Positions 35,469 to 44,662 of a stretch of 64,000 nucleotides of DNA are shown here, piece after piece (within the stretch, counting starts at the first letter, position 1; each line of letters opens with the position of its first letter). The notes under the pieces were generated by a model. The model was given only the letters and a program-made list of their open reading frames with translations, was not told the DNA's origin and did not search any database. The stretch covers positions 434,001 through 498,000 of the forward strand of contig CANMQE010000001.1 of NCBI GenBank assembly GCA_947499975.1, in the 5' to 3' direction. This DNA comes from an uncultured Sphingomonadaceae bacterium (GTDB lineage: Bacteria; Pseudomonadota; Alphaproteobacteria; Sphingomonadales; Sphingomonadaceae). The position numbers and the translations under genes are program-made.

Positions 35469-36565
35469 CAGCAATGCCCGCGCTGACGCAGGAAGAGGCA
35501 TTTGCCCGGATCCGCCTGCTCCGCTCCGCCAATATCGGTCCGGTCAGCTATACCCAGTTGCTCCGCCGCTTCGGCAATGCGCACGAAGCAGTCGAAGCGT
35601 TGCCAGACCTTGCCGCGCGCGGCGCCAAACGCAATTACAAGCCTGCGCCAAGAGAGATGATCGAGCGCGAGGTGCAAGCAGCGCGCAAGGCAGGCGCGCG
35701 CTATCTGTTCCACGATCAGCCCGATTATCCCGCGAACCTTGCCGCGATGGATGGCGCTCCGCCAATCGTCACCATGCGCGGCAATTTGTCGCTGGCATCG
35801 CGCCCTTGCGTCGCGATGGTGGGCGCGCGCAATGCATCAGCAGCGGCGGTGAGGCTGGCGCGCGATTTCGCCCGCGAACTGGCGGCGCAGGATTTCGTCG
35901 TTGTTTCCGGTCTTGCGAAGGGCATCGACGGGGCCAGCCACGAGGGGGCGTTCCCCCACACCATCGGGGTGATCGCCAGCGGCATAGACATCGCCTATCC
36001 GCGCCAGCATGCGCAATTGCAGGAGGAGATTGCCAGCGACGCACTGCTGATCGCGGAAGAACCGCCGGGTACGCAGCCGCGTGGTCAGCAGTTTCCCAAG
36101 CGCAACCGCATCATCGCCGGGCTCGCCATGGGCACGCTGGTGGTGGAGGCCGCGCCAAAGTCAGGCTCGCTCATCACGGCAAGGCTGGCGGGTGAGGCGG
36201 GCCGCGAAGTCATGGCCATTCCCGGTCACCCCGCAGACGCGCGCTCCCACGGCTGCAACCAGCTGATCCGTGAAGGCGCGGTGCTGGTGCAATCGGCAGA
36301 GGATGTGGTGGAATTGCTGTCGGGCTTCGACGGGCAGCCGCGTTCTCGCGTCAGGGAAGGTGCGGACGATTTCGCCTTCCACGAGGCAGACGAAGAAATG
36401 CCTGCAGGCGATATCGCCGCGATCCTTTCAAACGCGCCCGTTTCGGTGGACGAACTCGTCCGGCAGACTGGCACCACGCCCGGCGCCGTCCAGATGGCGC
36501 TTCTGGAACTGGAAATTGCCGGCCGGCTGGAACGGCACGCCGGGGGGAGAGTAAGCCTTGTCTGA
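35465..36565 (+). CDS. dprA: DNA-processing protein DprA
   Basis: 366 residues. Binds incoming single-stranded DNA and loads RecA in natural transformation. The Rossmann-like core carries MVGARNASAAAVRLA, SGLAKGIDGASHEGA and PKRNRIIAGLA; a C-terminal winged-helix DML1-like domain follows (about 300-366). GTG 35465 overlaps the plsY stop; ATG 35474 is an alternative. No other competence gene is in the window. Confidence 0.95.
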   Translation: MTAMPALTQEEAFARIRLLRSANIGPVSYTQLLRRFGNAHEAVEALPDLAARGAKRNYKPAPREMIEREVQAARKAGARYLFHDQPDYPANLAAMDGAPPIVTMRGNLSLASRPCVAMVGARNASAAAVRLARDFARELAAQDFVVVSGLAKGIDGASHEGAFPHTIGVIASGIDIAYPRQHAQLQEEIASDALLIAEEPPGTQPRGQQFPKRNRIIAGLAMGTLVVEAAPKSGSLITARLAGEAGREVMAIPGHPADARSHGCNQLIREGAVLVQSAEDVVELLSGFDGQPRSRVREGADDFAFHEADEEMPAGDIAAILSNAPVSVDELVRQTGTTPGAVQMALLELEIAGRLERHAGGRVSLV

Positions 36566-36953
36566 TAAAGCACCCGCCGCCGCAAAATTCGCCCGCTGGG
36601 TGTATATCATCGCGGCAGTGTACGGCTTCATCGCCGTGCCGATGCTCTATTTCACCGATGCGCCTGATCCGCACAGGCTGATGTATTTCGCCTTTGCGGG
36701 CATCGCGCTGGTGTTTCAGGGCGTGTTCCTGGTGATTGCACGCGATCCCGTGCGCTATGCCGCGTTCCTGCCGCTCACCGTGTTCGAGAAGCTGAGTTTC
36801 GGCATCCCCGCGCTGGCGTTCTGGTGGCAGGGCCAGGCGCCCGCTGACATGGCACTGGGCGGAGCGGTGGACCTGCTGCTTGCCGCATTGTTCATCGTCG
36901 CATGGCAGAAATTGCGCGGGCAAACGGATGCGAGAGGCTTGACACGAAATTGA
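36558..36953 (+). CDS. Small integral membrane protein, unknown
   Basis: 131 residues with four predicted membrane helices (about 14-32, 41-61, 70-86, 98-116) and a positively charged C terminus. I recognise no family. Start TTG 36558 overlaps the dprA stop by eight bases and is preceded by GGGGAGA, so it is probably translated with dprA. It may be an accessory of the same transcript rather than functionally linked to transformation. Confidence 0.75.
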   Translation: MSDKAPAAAKFARWVYIIAAVYGFIAVPMLYFTDAPDPHRLMYFAFAGIALVFQGVFLVIARDPVRYAAFLPLTVFEKLSFGIPALAFWWQGQAPADMALGGAVDLLLAALFIVAWQKLRGQTDARGLTRN

Positions 36954-36999
36954 TATTCGCGCCTTCTCTTTCGCGGGACGGCATATTCGGGGGACGAAA

Positions 37000-37677
37000 A
37001 TGGAGATTGCGCCAGCGCGCGAATTGAAGGTCGGTCGCATCGTGGAGACCACGCTGGACGTGGTGGAACGCTGCGCCGTGCCTGCCGCCATCTATGTCAT
37101 CGCGATGACGCTGGTGAACGGGGCCATCGCCTATTTCGGGCTGGGCTACAGTTCGGGCCTGCAGGAAGTGGCCAAGGGCGCGCTGTCATTCATATTCGCC
37201 ATCGTGGCGACATATCTGCTGGTAGACGCAATGCTGCGCCGGTTCGATTACATCGGAAAGGATACGGACGATGTGATCGTTGCCTTTGCCCTGTTTTCCA
37301 TCGTCTATTCGATTGCCGTCGGCGTCGGTTTCCTGCTGATCGTATTTCCCGGCCTCTACATGATGGCACGCTGGAGCGTGGCGCAGCCCACGCTTATCGC
37401 CAATGGCATGGGCGCTTTCGATGCGATGAAGGAAAGCTGGGCACGGACGAAGGGCAGCGAATTTCCCATCCTCATCGTGATCCTCATCCTGATCGTGGTG
37501 CCTGCGGCCATCGCCTTCTTCATCGGCACGCAATTTGCCGACGATAACGCGGCAGGTATCGCCATCGCGCAGCTGGTGTCCGCGATATCCAGCATGCTTG
37601 GCATCGCCATGGGTGTGGCGCTTTACCGGCTGATCATTGTCGACACCAAGATGGCCGAGGTCAGAACTTTCGACTAA
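37000..37677 (+). CDS. Polytopic membrane protein, unknown
   Basis: 225 residues, with about five hydrophobic segments and a soluble N terminus (MEIAPARELKVGRIVETTLD). The pattern LKVGRIVETTLDVVER followed by a membrane bundle with ESWARTKGSEF resembles the glycerophosphodiester-phosphodiesterase membrane-domain/DUF975-like group, but I would not name a function. It stands between the dprA cluster and topA. Confidence 0.75.
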   Translation: MEIAPARELKVGRIVETTLDVVERCAVPAAIYVIAMTLVNGAIAYFGLGYSSGLQEVAKGALSFIFAIVATYLLVDAMLRRFDYIGKDTDDVIVAFALFSIVYSIAVGVGFLLIVFPGLYMMARWSVAQPTLIANGMGAFDAMKESWARTKGSEFPILIVILILIVVPAAIAFFIGTQFADDNAAGIAIAQLVSAISSMLGIAMGVALYRLIIVDTKMAEVRTFD

Positions 37678-37756
37678 CACGAAGCCGCTTGACGAATCTC
37701 GCGCTAGGTCACCACCCTCGCGCGTACGTACACGTGTAAGGACTTCCTGAAATACC

Positions 37757-40363
37757 ATGCAGCTTGTTATCGTCGAATCGCCCGCAAAGGCGAAGACCAT
37801 CGAGAAATACCTGGGAGGGGACTTCAAGGTTCTCGCTTCCTATGGCCACGTCCGCGATCTGCCGCCGAAAGACGGTTCGGTCAGGCCGGAAGAGGGCTTT
37901 GCCATGGATTGGGAAGTGTATTCCGATCAGCGCAACCGTGCGCAGGTGAAGGCCATCTCCGATGCCGCCAAGGGCGCGGACCGCCTGATTCTGGCCACTG
38001 ACCCCGATCGCGAGGGAGAGGCAATCAGCTGGCACGTGATGGACCTGCTGAAGAAGCGCAAGGCACTGCCCACCAAGGTGGACCGTGTCACCTTCAACGC
38101 CATCACCAAGACTGCGGTGACGGAAGCGATGAAGAAGCCGCGCGAGCTCGATCAGGATTTGATCGACGCATATCTGGGCCGCCGCGCGCTGGATTACCTG
38201 TTCGGATTCACCCTTTCCCCGGTCCTTTGGCGCAAGCTGCCCGGTGCGAAATCGGCGGGCCGCGTGCAATCCGTCGCCCTGCGGCTGATTTGCGAGCGCG
38301 AGCGCGAGATCGAGGTTTTCAAGCCCGACGAGTACTGGTCCGTCATTGCGAAGATGGAGCAGGACGGCACCGGTTTCGATGCCCGGCTGGTTCGCTTCGG
38401 CGGAAAGAAGCTGGAACGCCTCTCCATCGGTGACAAGGGCACCGCCGACGCGGCGAAGGCAGCAGTGGAGCAGGGCGCCTTCAAGGTGGAGGATGTCGAG
38501 ACGAAACCGGTGAAGCGCAATCCCGCGCCGCCGTTCACCACCTCCACGCTGCAGCAGGAGGCCGCGCGCAAGCTGGGCTATTCGGCCAGCCACACGATGC
38601 GCTGCGCACAGTCGCTGTATGAAGCGGGCGCGATCACCTACATGCGTACCGATGGCGTGCAGATGGACATGAGTGCCATCATGGCCTGCCGCGATGCCAT
38701 TGCGGAGCGTTTTTCCGATGATTACCGGCCCGAAAAGCCGCGCTTCTATTCCACCAAGGCGAAAAACGCTCAGGAAGCGCACGAGGCGATCCGCCCCACC
38801 AATTTCAGCCGCGATCGTGCCGCATCGGGGGATGAGGCGAAGCTTTACGATCTGATTTTCAAGCGTGCGATGGCCAGCCAGATGGCCACCGCCCAGTTGG
38901 AACGCACCACCATCACCCTTCGCGAGGCGACCGGCAAGCACGAGCTTCGCGCCACGGGCCAGGTGGTGAAATTCCCCGGCTTCCTGGCGGTATATTCCGA
39001 GAGTTTCGACGAGAAATCGGAAGACGACGACGACAACCTGCTGCCGGTGATGCGCAAGGGGGATTCCCCGGCGAAGAAGGCCGTGGAATCCACGCAGCAT
39101 TTCACCCAGCCGCCGCCGCGTTTTTCCGAGGCATCGCTGGTGAAGCGGCTGGAGGAGCTGGGTATCGGTCGCCCGTCCACCTACGCATCCACCATCCAGA
39201 CCCTGCGTGATCGCGATTACGTGCGGATGGAGAAGAACCGCTTCTTCGCAGAGGATTCGGGCAGGCTGCTGACGGCATTCCTGGAGCGGTTCTTCCCCCG
39301 CTACGTCGCTTATGATTTCACCGCAGGCATGGAAGACGAGCTAGACGAAGTCTCTGGCGGGCGCGCTGAATACAAGGCGCTGCTGGAAAACTTCTGGCGC
39401 GATTTCAAGCCCAAGAGCGACGAGGTGATGGAGCGCCAGCCTTCGGAAGTGACCGAGGTGCTGGACACGTTCCTCGAGGATTTCCTCTTCCCGGAGCGGG
39501 AAGACGGGCACGAGCCGCGCTGGTGTCCGCTATGCGCGGAACAGGGCCGCGATGGCGGGGAGCTTCACCTTCGCGGCGGCCGCTATGGCGCATTCATCGG
39601 CTGCGTGAATTATCCCGAATGCAATTTCCGCCGCAAGTTCGGCCAGCCTGGTGGTGAGGATGGCTCCGACGATGGCGTGATGGGCGAAGATCCCGAAACG
39701 GGCCAGCAGGTGGAGCGCAAGACCGGGCGGTTCGGGCCGTATGTGCAGATGGGCGAGGGCGACGAAATGAAGCGCGCCTCCATTCCCAAGGACCTCGACG
39801 ATTTCGATCTCGAATGGGCGCTAAAATTGCTGGCCCTGCCACGCGTGATTGGCCAGCACCCCGACACGGGCAAGGATATCGAGGCAGGGCTGTGGCGTTA
39901 CGGCCCGGCCGTGCGTCACGAGGGGACCTACGGAAAGCTGCAGAACACGGCCGAGATATTCGAAATCGGCATGAACCGTGCGGTGGACCTCCTCGCGCAA
40001 TCCGCCAATCGCAAGGGCGGCAGGGGCAGCCGGGAGCCGCTCAAGGTTTTCGGCAAGACCGAGGCAGGCGACGAGGTGAAGCTGATGGACGGGCGATACG
40101 GCGCTTACGTCACCGACGGGACCGTGAATGCCACCATTCCCAAGGATAAGGACAAGGACAGCCTGACGCTGGAGGAAGCGCTCGTCCTCATCGCCGAGAA
40201 GGCCGCCAAGGGCCCGGCCAAGAAGAAGCGCAAGGCTCCGGCAAAGAAGAAGGCCCCGGCCAAGAAGGCTACGGCGAAGAAAGCCCCTGCGAAGAAGGCG
40301 ACAGCGAAGAAAAAGGCTCCGGCAAAGAAGAAGGCCCCCGCCAAGGCTTCGGACGAAACCTGA
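37757..40363 (+). CDS. topA: DNA topoisomerase I
   Basis: 868 residues. Relaxes negative supercoils. Toprim domain at the N terminus (VIVESPAKAKTIEKYLG, DPDREGEAISWH), active-site Tyr in ITYMRTDGVQMD, a zinc ribbon CPLC...CVNYPEC near 590-620, further C-terminal zinc-less repeats, and a 45-residue Lys/Ala/Pro-rich tail of KKAPAKK units resembling histone H1, which probably adds nonspecific DNA binding. Upstream lies the palindrome TACACGTGTA (37729-37738). The stop overlaps the next start (TGATG). Confidence 0.97.
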   Translation: MQLVIVESPAKAKTIEKYLGGDFKVLASYGHVRDLPPKDGSVRPEEGFAMDWEVYSDQRNRAQVKAISDAAKGADRLILATDPDREGEAISWHVMDLLKKRKALPTKVDRVTFNAITKTAVTEAMKKPRELDQDLIDAYLGRRALDYLFGFTLSPVLWRKLPGAKSAGRVQSVALRLICEREREIEVFKPDEYWSVIAKMEQDGTGFDARLVRFGGKKLERLSIGDKGTADAAKAAVEQGAFKVEDVETKPVKRNPAPPFTTSTLQQEAARKLGYSASHTMRCAQSLYEAGAITYMRTDGVQMDMSAIMACRDAIAERFSDDYRPEKPRFYSTKAKNAQEAHEAIRPTNFSRDRAASGDEAKLYDLIFKRAMASQMATAQLERTTITLREATGKHELRATGQVVKFPGFLAVYSESFDEKSEDDDDNLLPVMRKGDSPAKKAVESTQHFTQPPPRFSEASLVKRLEELGIGRPSTYASTIQTLRDRDYVRMEKNRFFAEDSGRLLTAFLERFFPRYVAYDFTAGMEDELDEVSGGRAEYKALLENFWRDFKPKSDEVMERQPSEVTEVLDTFLEDFLFPEREDGHEPRWCPLCAEQGRDGGELHLRGGRYGAFIGCVNYPECNFRRKFGQPGGEDGSDDGVMGEDPETGQQVERKTGRFGPYVQMGEGDEMKRASIPKDLDDFDLEWALKLLALPRVIGQHPDTGKDIEAGLWRYGPAVRHEGTYGKLQNTAEIFEIGMNRAVDLLAQSANRKGGRGSREPLKVFGKTEAGDEVKLMDGRYGAYVTDGTVNATIPKDKDKDSLTLEEALVLIAEKAAKGPAKKKRKAPAKKKAPAKKATAKKAPAKKATAKKKAPAKKKAPAKASDET

Positions 40364-40545
40364 TGGGCAAGGAGCAATTCGAACGCCACAAACAGCCGTG
40401 GAACGGGGAAGAGGCGGGCAAGCTGAAATTGCTCGCCAGCAAGGGGCAGGGGCTGAAGCAGATCGCCAAGGCCCTGAACCGCAGCGAGGAATCGACGCGT
40501 GATTTTGCCAAGAAGAACAAGATTGCGATCGCGAAAAAGCGTTAG
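40363..40545 (+). CDS. Small basic protein coupled to topA
   Basis: 60 residues starting MGKEQFERHKQPWNGEE, with a helix-turn-helix-like stretch LKQIAKALNRSEESTRDF and a Lys-rich end. The ATG overlaps the topA TGA, so translation is coupled. I do not recognise a named family. A nucleoid or DNA-binding role is suggested by composition and neighbour only. Confidence 0.7.
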   Translation: MGKEQFERHKQPWNGEEAGKLKLLASKGQGLKQIAKALNRSEESTRDFAKKNKIAIAKKR

Positions 40546-40618
40546 CGAACAAGGGAGGGTCTGCATTCTGCGGTTTTGAATTCTCTTCGCACTTGCACAA
40601 TCGTCAGCACGGTCGCAC

Positions 40619-42034
40619 ATGACAGCGATGGAGCAACAGGGCCCCTTCACGCACGCACCGAACACGCAGCGGGTCGCAGACGACCATTCGGGCCTGCCAA
40701 AGCCGCGCCGGATCTGGGCGATCGTCGCCATAAGTTTCGGCACCGCGCTGCTGGTGATCGATGGCGCCATCGCCAATGTCGCGCTGCCCACGATTGCGCG
40801 CGAGCTGGATGTAAGCGAAGCGGCGGTGACCAACGTGGTGACCATCTACCAGCTCGTGCTGGTGATGCTGCTGCTCCCGTTCTCTTCCCTGGGCGACAGG
40901 CTGGGCCACCGCAAGCTGTACCAGGCCGGGCAGACCATGTTCATGGTGGCGTCTGCCGCCTGCTTCTTCGCTGATGACTTCGTTATTTTGCTGGTGCTGC
41001 GGGCGCTTCAGGCAATCGGGGCTGCCATGGCGCTGAGCGTCTCTGCTGCCATGCTGCGGCAGATCTATCCTGCAAACCGGCTGGGCACCGGCATGGGCAT
41101 CAACAGCGTGATCGTGGCGAGTTCCGCCGCTCTGGCACCCACGCTGGGCGGATACATCGTGGGCAGTCTGCCGTGGCAGATCGTGTTCGTCGCGGCGGCT
41201 CCCATGGCCATTATCTCTCTTCTGCTCGGCCGATCACTTCCCGATCCCGAACCACGCGACCAGCCATCGAAATGGCGCAGCGGCGTCCTGAGTGCCGTCA
41301 CCATGCTGCTGCTGGTAGGCGGCATCCAACTCGGCACGCACGATGCATTGGCCTGGGGCATTGCTACCTTCGCACTGGGCGTGATGGCGCTCGTGCTGCT
41401 GATACGGCGGGAGCGCCGCCGCGATGCGCCTGTCTTCCCCGTGGACCTGCTGGCAAAACCGGTGCTGGGCCTTTCCGCGCTGGCCAATTTCTGCAGCTTC
41501 ATCGCTGCTGGCGCCTTGATGCTGGCCCTGCCGTTCCGGCTGGAGATCGGCATGGGATATGAACCGCAGACCGTCGGTCTGCTGCTGCTGCCGTTTCCTC
41601 TCACGATGTTGATCGTCTCCCCTCTTGCGGGCTGGGCATCGGACAGGATCGCGGCGACCAAGCTGGGCGTGACGGGCATGAGCATTGCCATCGTCGGCCT
41701 GCTGTTTCTGGCAACCATGCCAGAGCAACCGAGCCCGTTTGGCATTTCCTGGCGGCTCAGCCTCACGGCGCTGGGCTTCGGCCTGTTCTTCAGCCCCAAT
41801 TCGCGCCTGCTGATAGGCCGCGCACCCCGGGACCGTGCGGCGGCGGCGGGCGGGCTGCTTTCCACCTCGCGCCTGTTCGGCCAGACCATGGCCGCCGTGA
41901 TCGTGGGCATCGTGCTGGCAAGCGGCATGGGACTTGGCCCGGCGCCGCTTTACATCAGCTGCGCGCTGGCCGTGGTTGCAGCGCTGGCCAGCCTCGCGCG
42001 TTTTTCCCAGCGGGACAATCCGGCCAACGCCTGA
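40619..42034 (+). CDS. MFS transporter, DHA2 (EmrB/QacA) type
   Basis: 471 residues with about fourteen membrane segments. Motif A is GDRLGHRKLYQAG, and motif C-like glycine/proline sequence ALAPTLGGYIVG is present, as in drug/proton antiporters of the 14-TM group. Substrate unknown. There is no adjacent regulator or membrane-fusion gene. Two ATGs (40619, 40628) are possible; I take the first. Convergent with era. Confidence 0.85.
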   Translation: MTAMEQQGPFTHAPNTQRVADDHSGLPKPRRIWAIVAISFGTALLVIDGAIANVALPTIARELDVSEAAVTNVVTIYQLVLVMLLLPFSSLGDRLGHRKLYQAGQTMFMVASAACFFADDFVILLVLRALQAIGAAMALSVSAAMLRQIYPANRLGTGMGINSVIVASSAALAPTLGGYIVGSLPWQIVFVAAAPMAIISLLLGRSLPDPEPRDQPSKWRSGVLSAVTMLLLVGGIQLGTHDALAWGIATFALGVMALVLLIRRERRRDAPVFPVDLLAKPVLGLSALANFCSFIAAGALMLALPFRLEIGMGYEPQTVGLLLLPFPLTMLIVSPLAGWASDRIAATKLGVTGMSIAIVGLLFLATMPEQPSPFGISWRLSLTALGFGLFFSPNSRLLIGRAPRDRAAAAGGLLSTSRLFGQTMAAVIVGIVLASGMGLGPAPLYISCALAVVAALASLARFSQRDNPANA

Positions 42035-42045
42035 AGAGCGTCCCC

Positions 42046-42963
42046 CTACTTCACCCAGTCCAGCCCGATTTCCTCGTAAACCTCGCGGTTCTCGGCCCAT
42101 TTCTCGTCCACCTTCACGTGCAGGAAGAGATGGACCTTCACGCCCAGCATGTCTGACAGTTCCTTGCGCGCGGCTTCTCCGATTGCCTTGATGCGGCTGC
42201 CCTGCTTGCCCAGAACGATGGGCTTCTGGCTATCGCGGGCGATCACGATCTGCTGGCGCACCTCCACGCTGCCATCGGGCCGCTGGGTGTAGCTTTCAGG
42301 ACGAACCGCCGCGTCATACGGCAATTCCTCGTGAAGCTGCTGGTAAAGCTGTTCCCGCGTGACTTCGGTGGCCAGCAGGCGTTCGCTGGCGTCGGAAACC
42401 TGATCTTCGGGATAGTGCCACGGCCCTTCCGGCATCAGCCCGGCCAGCGTGGCCTTGAGTTCGGGCACGCCATCGCCGGTGAGGGCGGAGATGAAATAGA
42501 CCTCGCTGAAATCGGCAAGCTGGTTCAGTTCCTGCGCCAGTTCCAGCAGCGGCTCCTTCTTCGAGGCGTCCACCTTGTTGAGCACCAGGATCTTGCGCTC
42601 CTTGCGGCCGTTAAGCTGTTCCACCAGCGGCATCAGTTCGTGGCGGCGTTGCTTGATCGGATCCACCACCAGCAGCACCGCATCCGCTTCCACCGCGCCT
42701 TCCCACGCCGCGCTCACCATCGCGCGGTCCAGCCTGCGCCGTGGTTCGAATATGCCGGGTGTATCCACCAGTATCATCTGCGTGTCGTCATGCAGGGCGA
42801 TGCCCAGCAGGCGCGCGCGGGTGGTCTGCGCCTTGGCGCTGGTGATGGCGACCTTCTGGCCCACAAGCTGGTTCACCAGCGTGGACTTGCCCGCATTGGG
42901 CGCGCCGATCACCGCGACAACGCCGCACTTCTGGCCATTGCTGGCCTGAGCATTCTCGCTCAT
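42046..42963 (-). CDS. era: GTPase Era
   Basis: 305 residues. Assists 30S maturation by binding the 16S rRNA 3' end. G1 GAPNAGKST, G3 DTPGIFEPRR, G4 NKVD; KH domain with VLGKQGSRIKAIGEAARKEL at the C terminus. ATG 42963 overlaps the rnc stop (ATGA). Third gene of lepB-rnc-era, an order conserved in proteobacteria. Confidence 0.97.
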   Translation of the reverse strand: MSENAQASNGQKCGVVAVIGAPNAGKSTLVNQLVGQKVAITSAKAQTTRARLLGIALHDDTQMILVDTPGIFEPRRRLDRAMVSAAWEGAVEADAVLLVVDPIKQRRHELMPLVEQLNGRKERKILVLNKVDASKKEPLLELAQELNQLADFSEVYFISALTGDGVPELKATLAGLMPEGPWHYPEDQVSDASERLLATEVTREQLYQQLHEELPYDAAVRPESYTQRPDGSVEVRQQIVIARDSQKPIVLGKQGSRIKAIGEAARKELSDMLGVKVHLFLHVKVDEKWAENREVYEEIGLDWVK

Positions 42964-43631
42964 CCGTATTTCTCCATGAAAAGGCGCGCGGCCTCTGTTT
43001 CTGCTTCGCGCTTGCCGCTGGCGGTGGCCTCCACCGCGCCGACATTGTGGACGCTCACCTGCACGGTGAAGCGGCGATTGTGATCGGGACCGGATGTGCC
43101 GGTCACCTCGTATTCCGGCGCACGGCGCTGATTGCCGGCGGCCCATTCCTGTAGCGCGCTCTTGGGATGCTTGCGCCGTCCCGTGCTGCCGTCAAACACT
43201 TCCTGCCAGAAGCGGCGGATCAGATCGCGGGTGGGATCGAAGCCCGTTTCCAGGAAGTTCGCGCCCAGCAGCGATTCCATGATGTCGCCCAGCACATTGT
43301 CGCTGTCCTGTGCGCCATCCTCGCGGGCCTGCTTGCCCATGCGCACGTGATTGCTGGTGCCCAGCATCCGCGCCCGCCCGGCGCAGGTCTGCTTGCTGAC
43401 AAGCGCATTCAGGCGCTGGGCCAGCTTGCCCTCGGCGCTTTGCGAATGTTCGTACAGCCAGTCTGCAATGGTCAAGCCCAGCACGCGGTCACCCAGGAAT
43501 TCCAGCCGGTCGTAATCCTTGTCCTCGCCCAGGCTGCCGTGAGTCAGCGCCTCGCGCCACACGGCCTCGTTACGGACTGTGAAGCCGTGGCGCTCCAGCC
43601 ATTCGCGCGTTTCGGGCTCCAGCGCGCTCAT
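42960..43631 (-). CDS. rnc: Ribonuclease III
   Basis: 223 residues. Cleaves double-stranded RNA, including rRNA precursors. The signature reads DRLEFLGDRVLGL (commonly ERLEFLGDSVL), the second acidic cluster is DNVLGDIMESLLGA, and a dsRNA-binding domain occupies the last 70 residues. ATG overlaps the lepB stop and the stop overlaps era; all three genes are translationally linked. Confidence 0.97.
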   Translation of the reverse strand: MSALEPETREWLERHGFTVRNEAVWREALTHGSLGEDKDYDRLEFLGDRVLGLTIADWLYEHSQSAEGKLAQRLNALVSKQTCAGRARMLGTSNHVRMGKQAREDGAQDSDNVLGDIMESLLGANFLETGFDPTRDLIRRFWQEVFDGSTGRRKHPKSALQEWAAGNQRRAPEYEVTGTSGPDHNRRFTVQVSVHNVGAVEATASGKREAETEAARLFMEKYG

Positions 43632-44428
43632 ATGCCGCCGAAGATCCGGTTCCAGCGCACGCCATTGCCATGGGACCAGTACATGAAGCTGGCCTCCGCC
43701 ACGAGGTTCTGCGTCGGCACCAGGCCGACCCAGCCGCCGGAAACGGATGCACGGCGGCTATCCTGCGAATTATCGCGGTTGTCGCCCATCATGAACACGT
43801 GGCCATCGGGAACGATCACGGGCGCGGTGTTGTCCACGCCCACCGTGCCCAGATCCAGCACGTTGTAGCTGGTGCCATTAGGCAGGGTTTCGCGGAACTG
43901 GGGGTAGCGGCAGCCAGGTGTGCCATCGTCCATCTGCATGGCAAAGCGACCGGAATAGCACCGACGCCCGTCCGACAGTTCGACCACGAAATCCTCGATC
44001 CGCTCCTTGGGCACGGGCTGGCCGTTCAGCACGAGCTGCCCTTCCACCAACTGCACCGTGTCGCCGGGCAGGCCGATCACGCGCTTGATATAATCGCTCT
44101 TGTCGATGGGATGCTTGAAGATCGCCACGTCGCCGCGTTCGGGTAGCGTATCGAAGATGCGACCGTCGCCCACGTCGATATCGAACGGCAGCGAATAGCG
44201 TGAATAGCCGTAGGACCATTTCTGCGCGAAAAGGTAATCGCCCACCAGCAGGCGCGGCATCATGCTTTCGGAAGGGATGTTGAAGCTGGTGAAGAAGAAG
44301 GTGCGAAAGATCAGCACCACGATCACCAGCTTGACCAGGAACCAGCCGAAGCTCTTCCAGTCTTCCTTTTCCTCGGCCTTGCCGTTTTTGGGCTCGACCA
44401 CTTCGCGCGGAGTTACTGTGTCAGTCAT
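43628..44428 (-). CDS. lepB: Signal peptidase I
   Basis: 266 residues. One N-terminal membrane helix (FLVKLVIVVLIFRTFFF), then the catalytic Ser in IPSESMMPRL and Lys in YIKRVIGLPGD. It removes signal peptides from exported proteins. ATG 44428 starts the family-like N terminus; the upstream in-frame stretch is Arg/His/Pro-rich and unlikely. First gene of lepB-rnc-era, divergent from pgi with about 230 bases between. Confidence 0.96.
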   Translation of the reverse strand: MTDTVTPREVVEPKNGKAEEKEDWKSFGWFLVKLVIVVLIFRTFFFTSFNIPSESMMPRLLVGDYLFAQKWSYGYSRYSLPFDIDVGDGRIFDTLPERGDVAIFKHPIDKSDYIKRVIGLPGDTVQLVEGQLVLNGQPVPKERIEDFVVELSDGRRCYSGRFAMQMDDGTPGCRYPQFRETLPNGTSYNVLDLGTVGVDNTAPVIVPDGHVFMMGDNRDNSQDSRRASVSGGWVGLVPTQNLVAEASFMYWSHGNGVRWNRIFGGI

Positions 44429-44662
44429 CGGCGCGGTCTTGTTGCCCCGGCGCGCCCTCGTCAAGCACCACGTTGCAGGCAGGCGGGTGCGCGGTGGGGA
44501 GGGCGCGCTAATGTGGAACACATGGAACACTGTCCTGAGGTGAAATATTCCGCCTTCACCGCGCCGCCTTCGCACGTGCGGAAAAAGAGCCGGATTTGCG
44601 GTTTTCATTCATGGCGAGACGGCCTAGCGAGGAAGCCGACCGTAGGAAAGGAATTGCCCGAA

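Noticed and set aside
36938..36970. TTGACA before the membrane gene at 37000
   Set aside because: No acceptable -10 element at 16-18 bases, so not called as a promoter.
40204..40350. Repetitive sequence at the topA end as a mobile or tandem repeat
   Set aside because: Codes in frame for the Lys/Ala tail common in alphaproteobacterial TopA.
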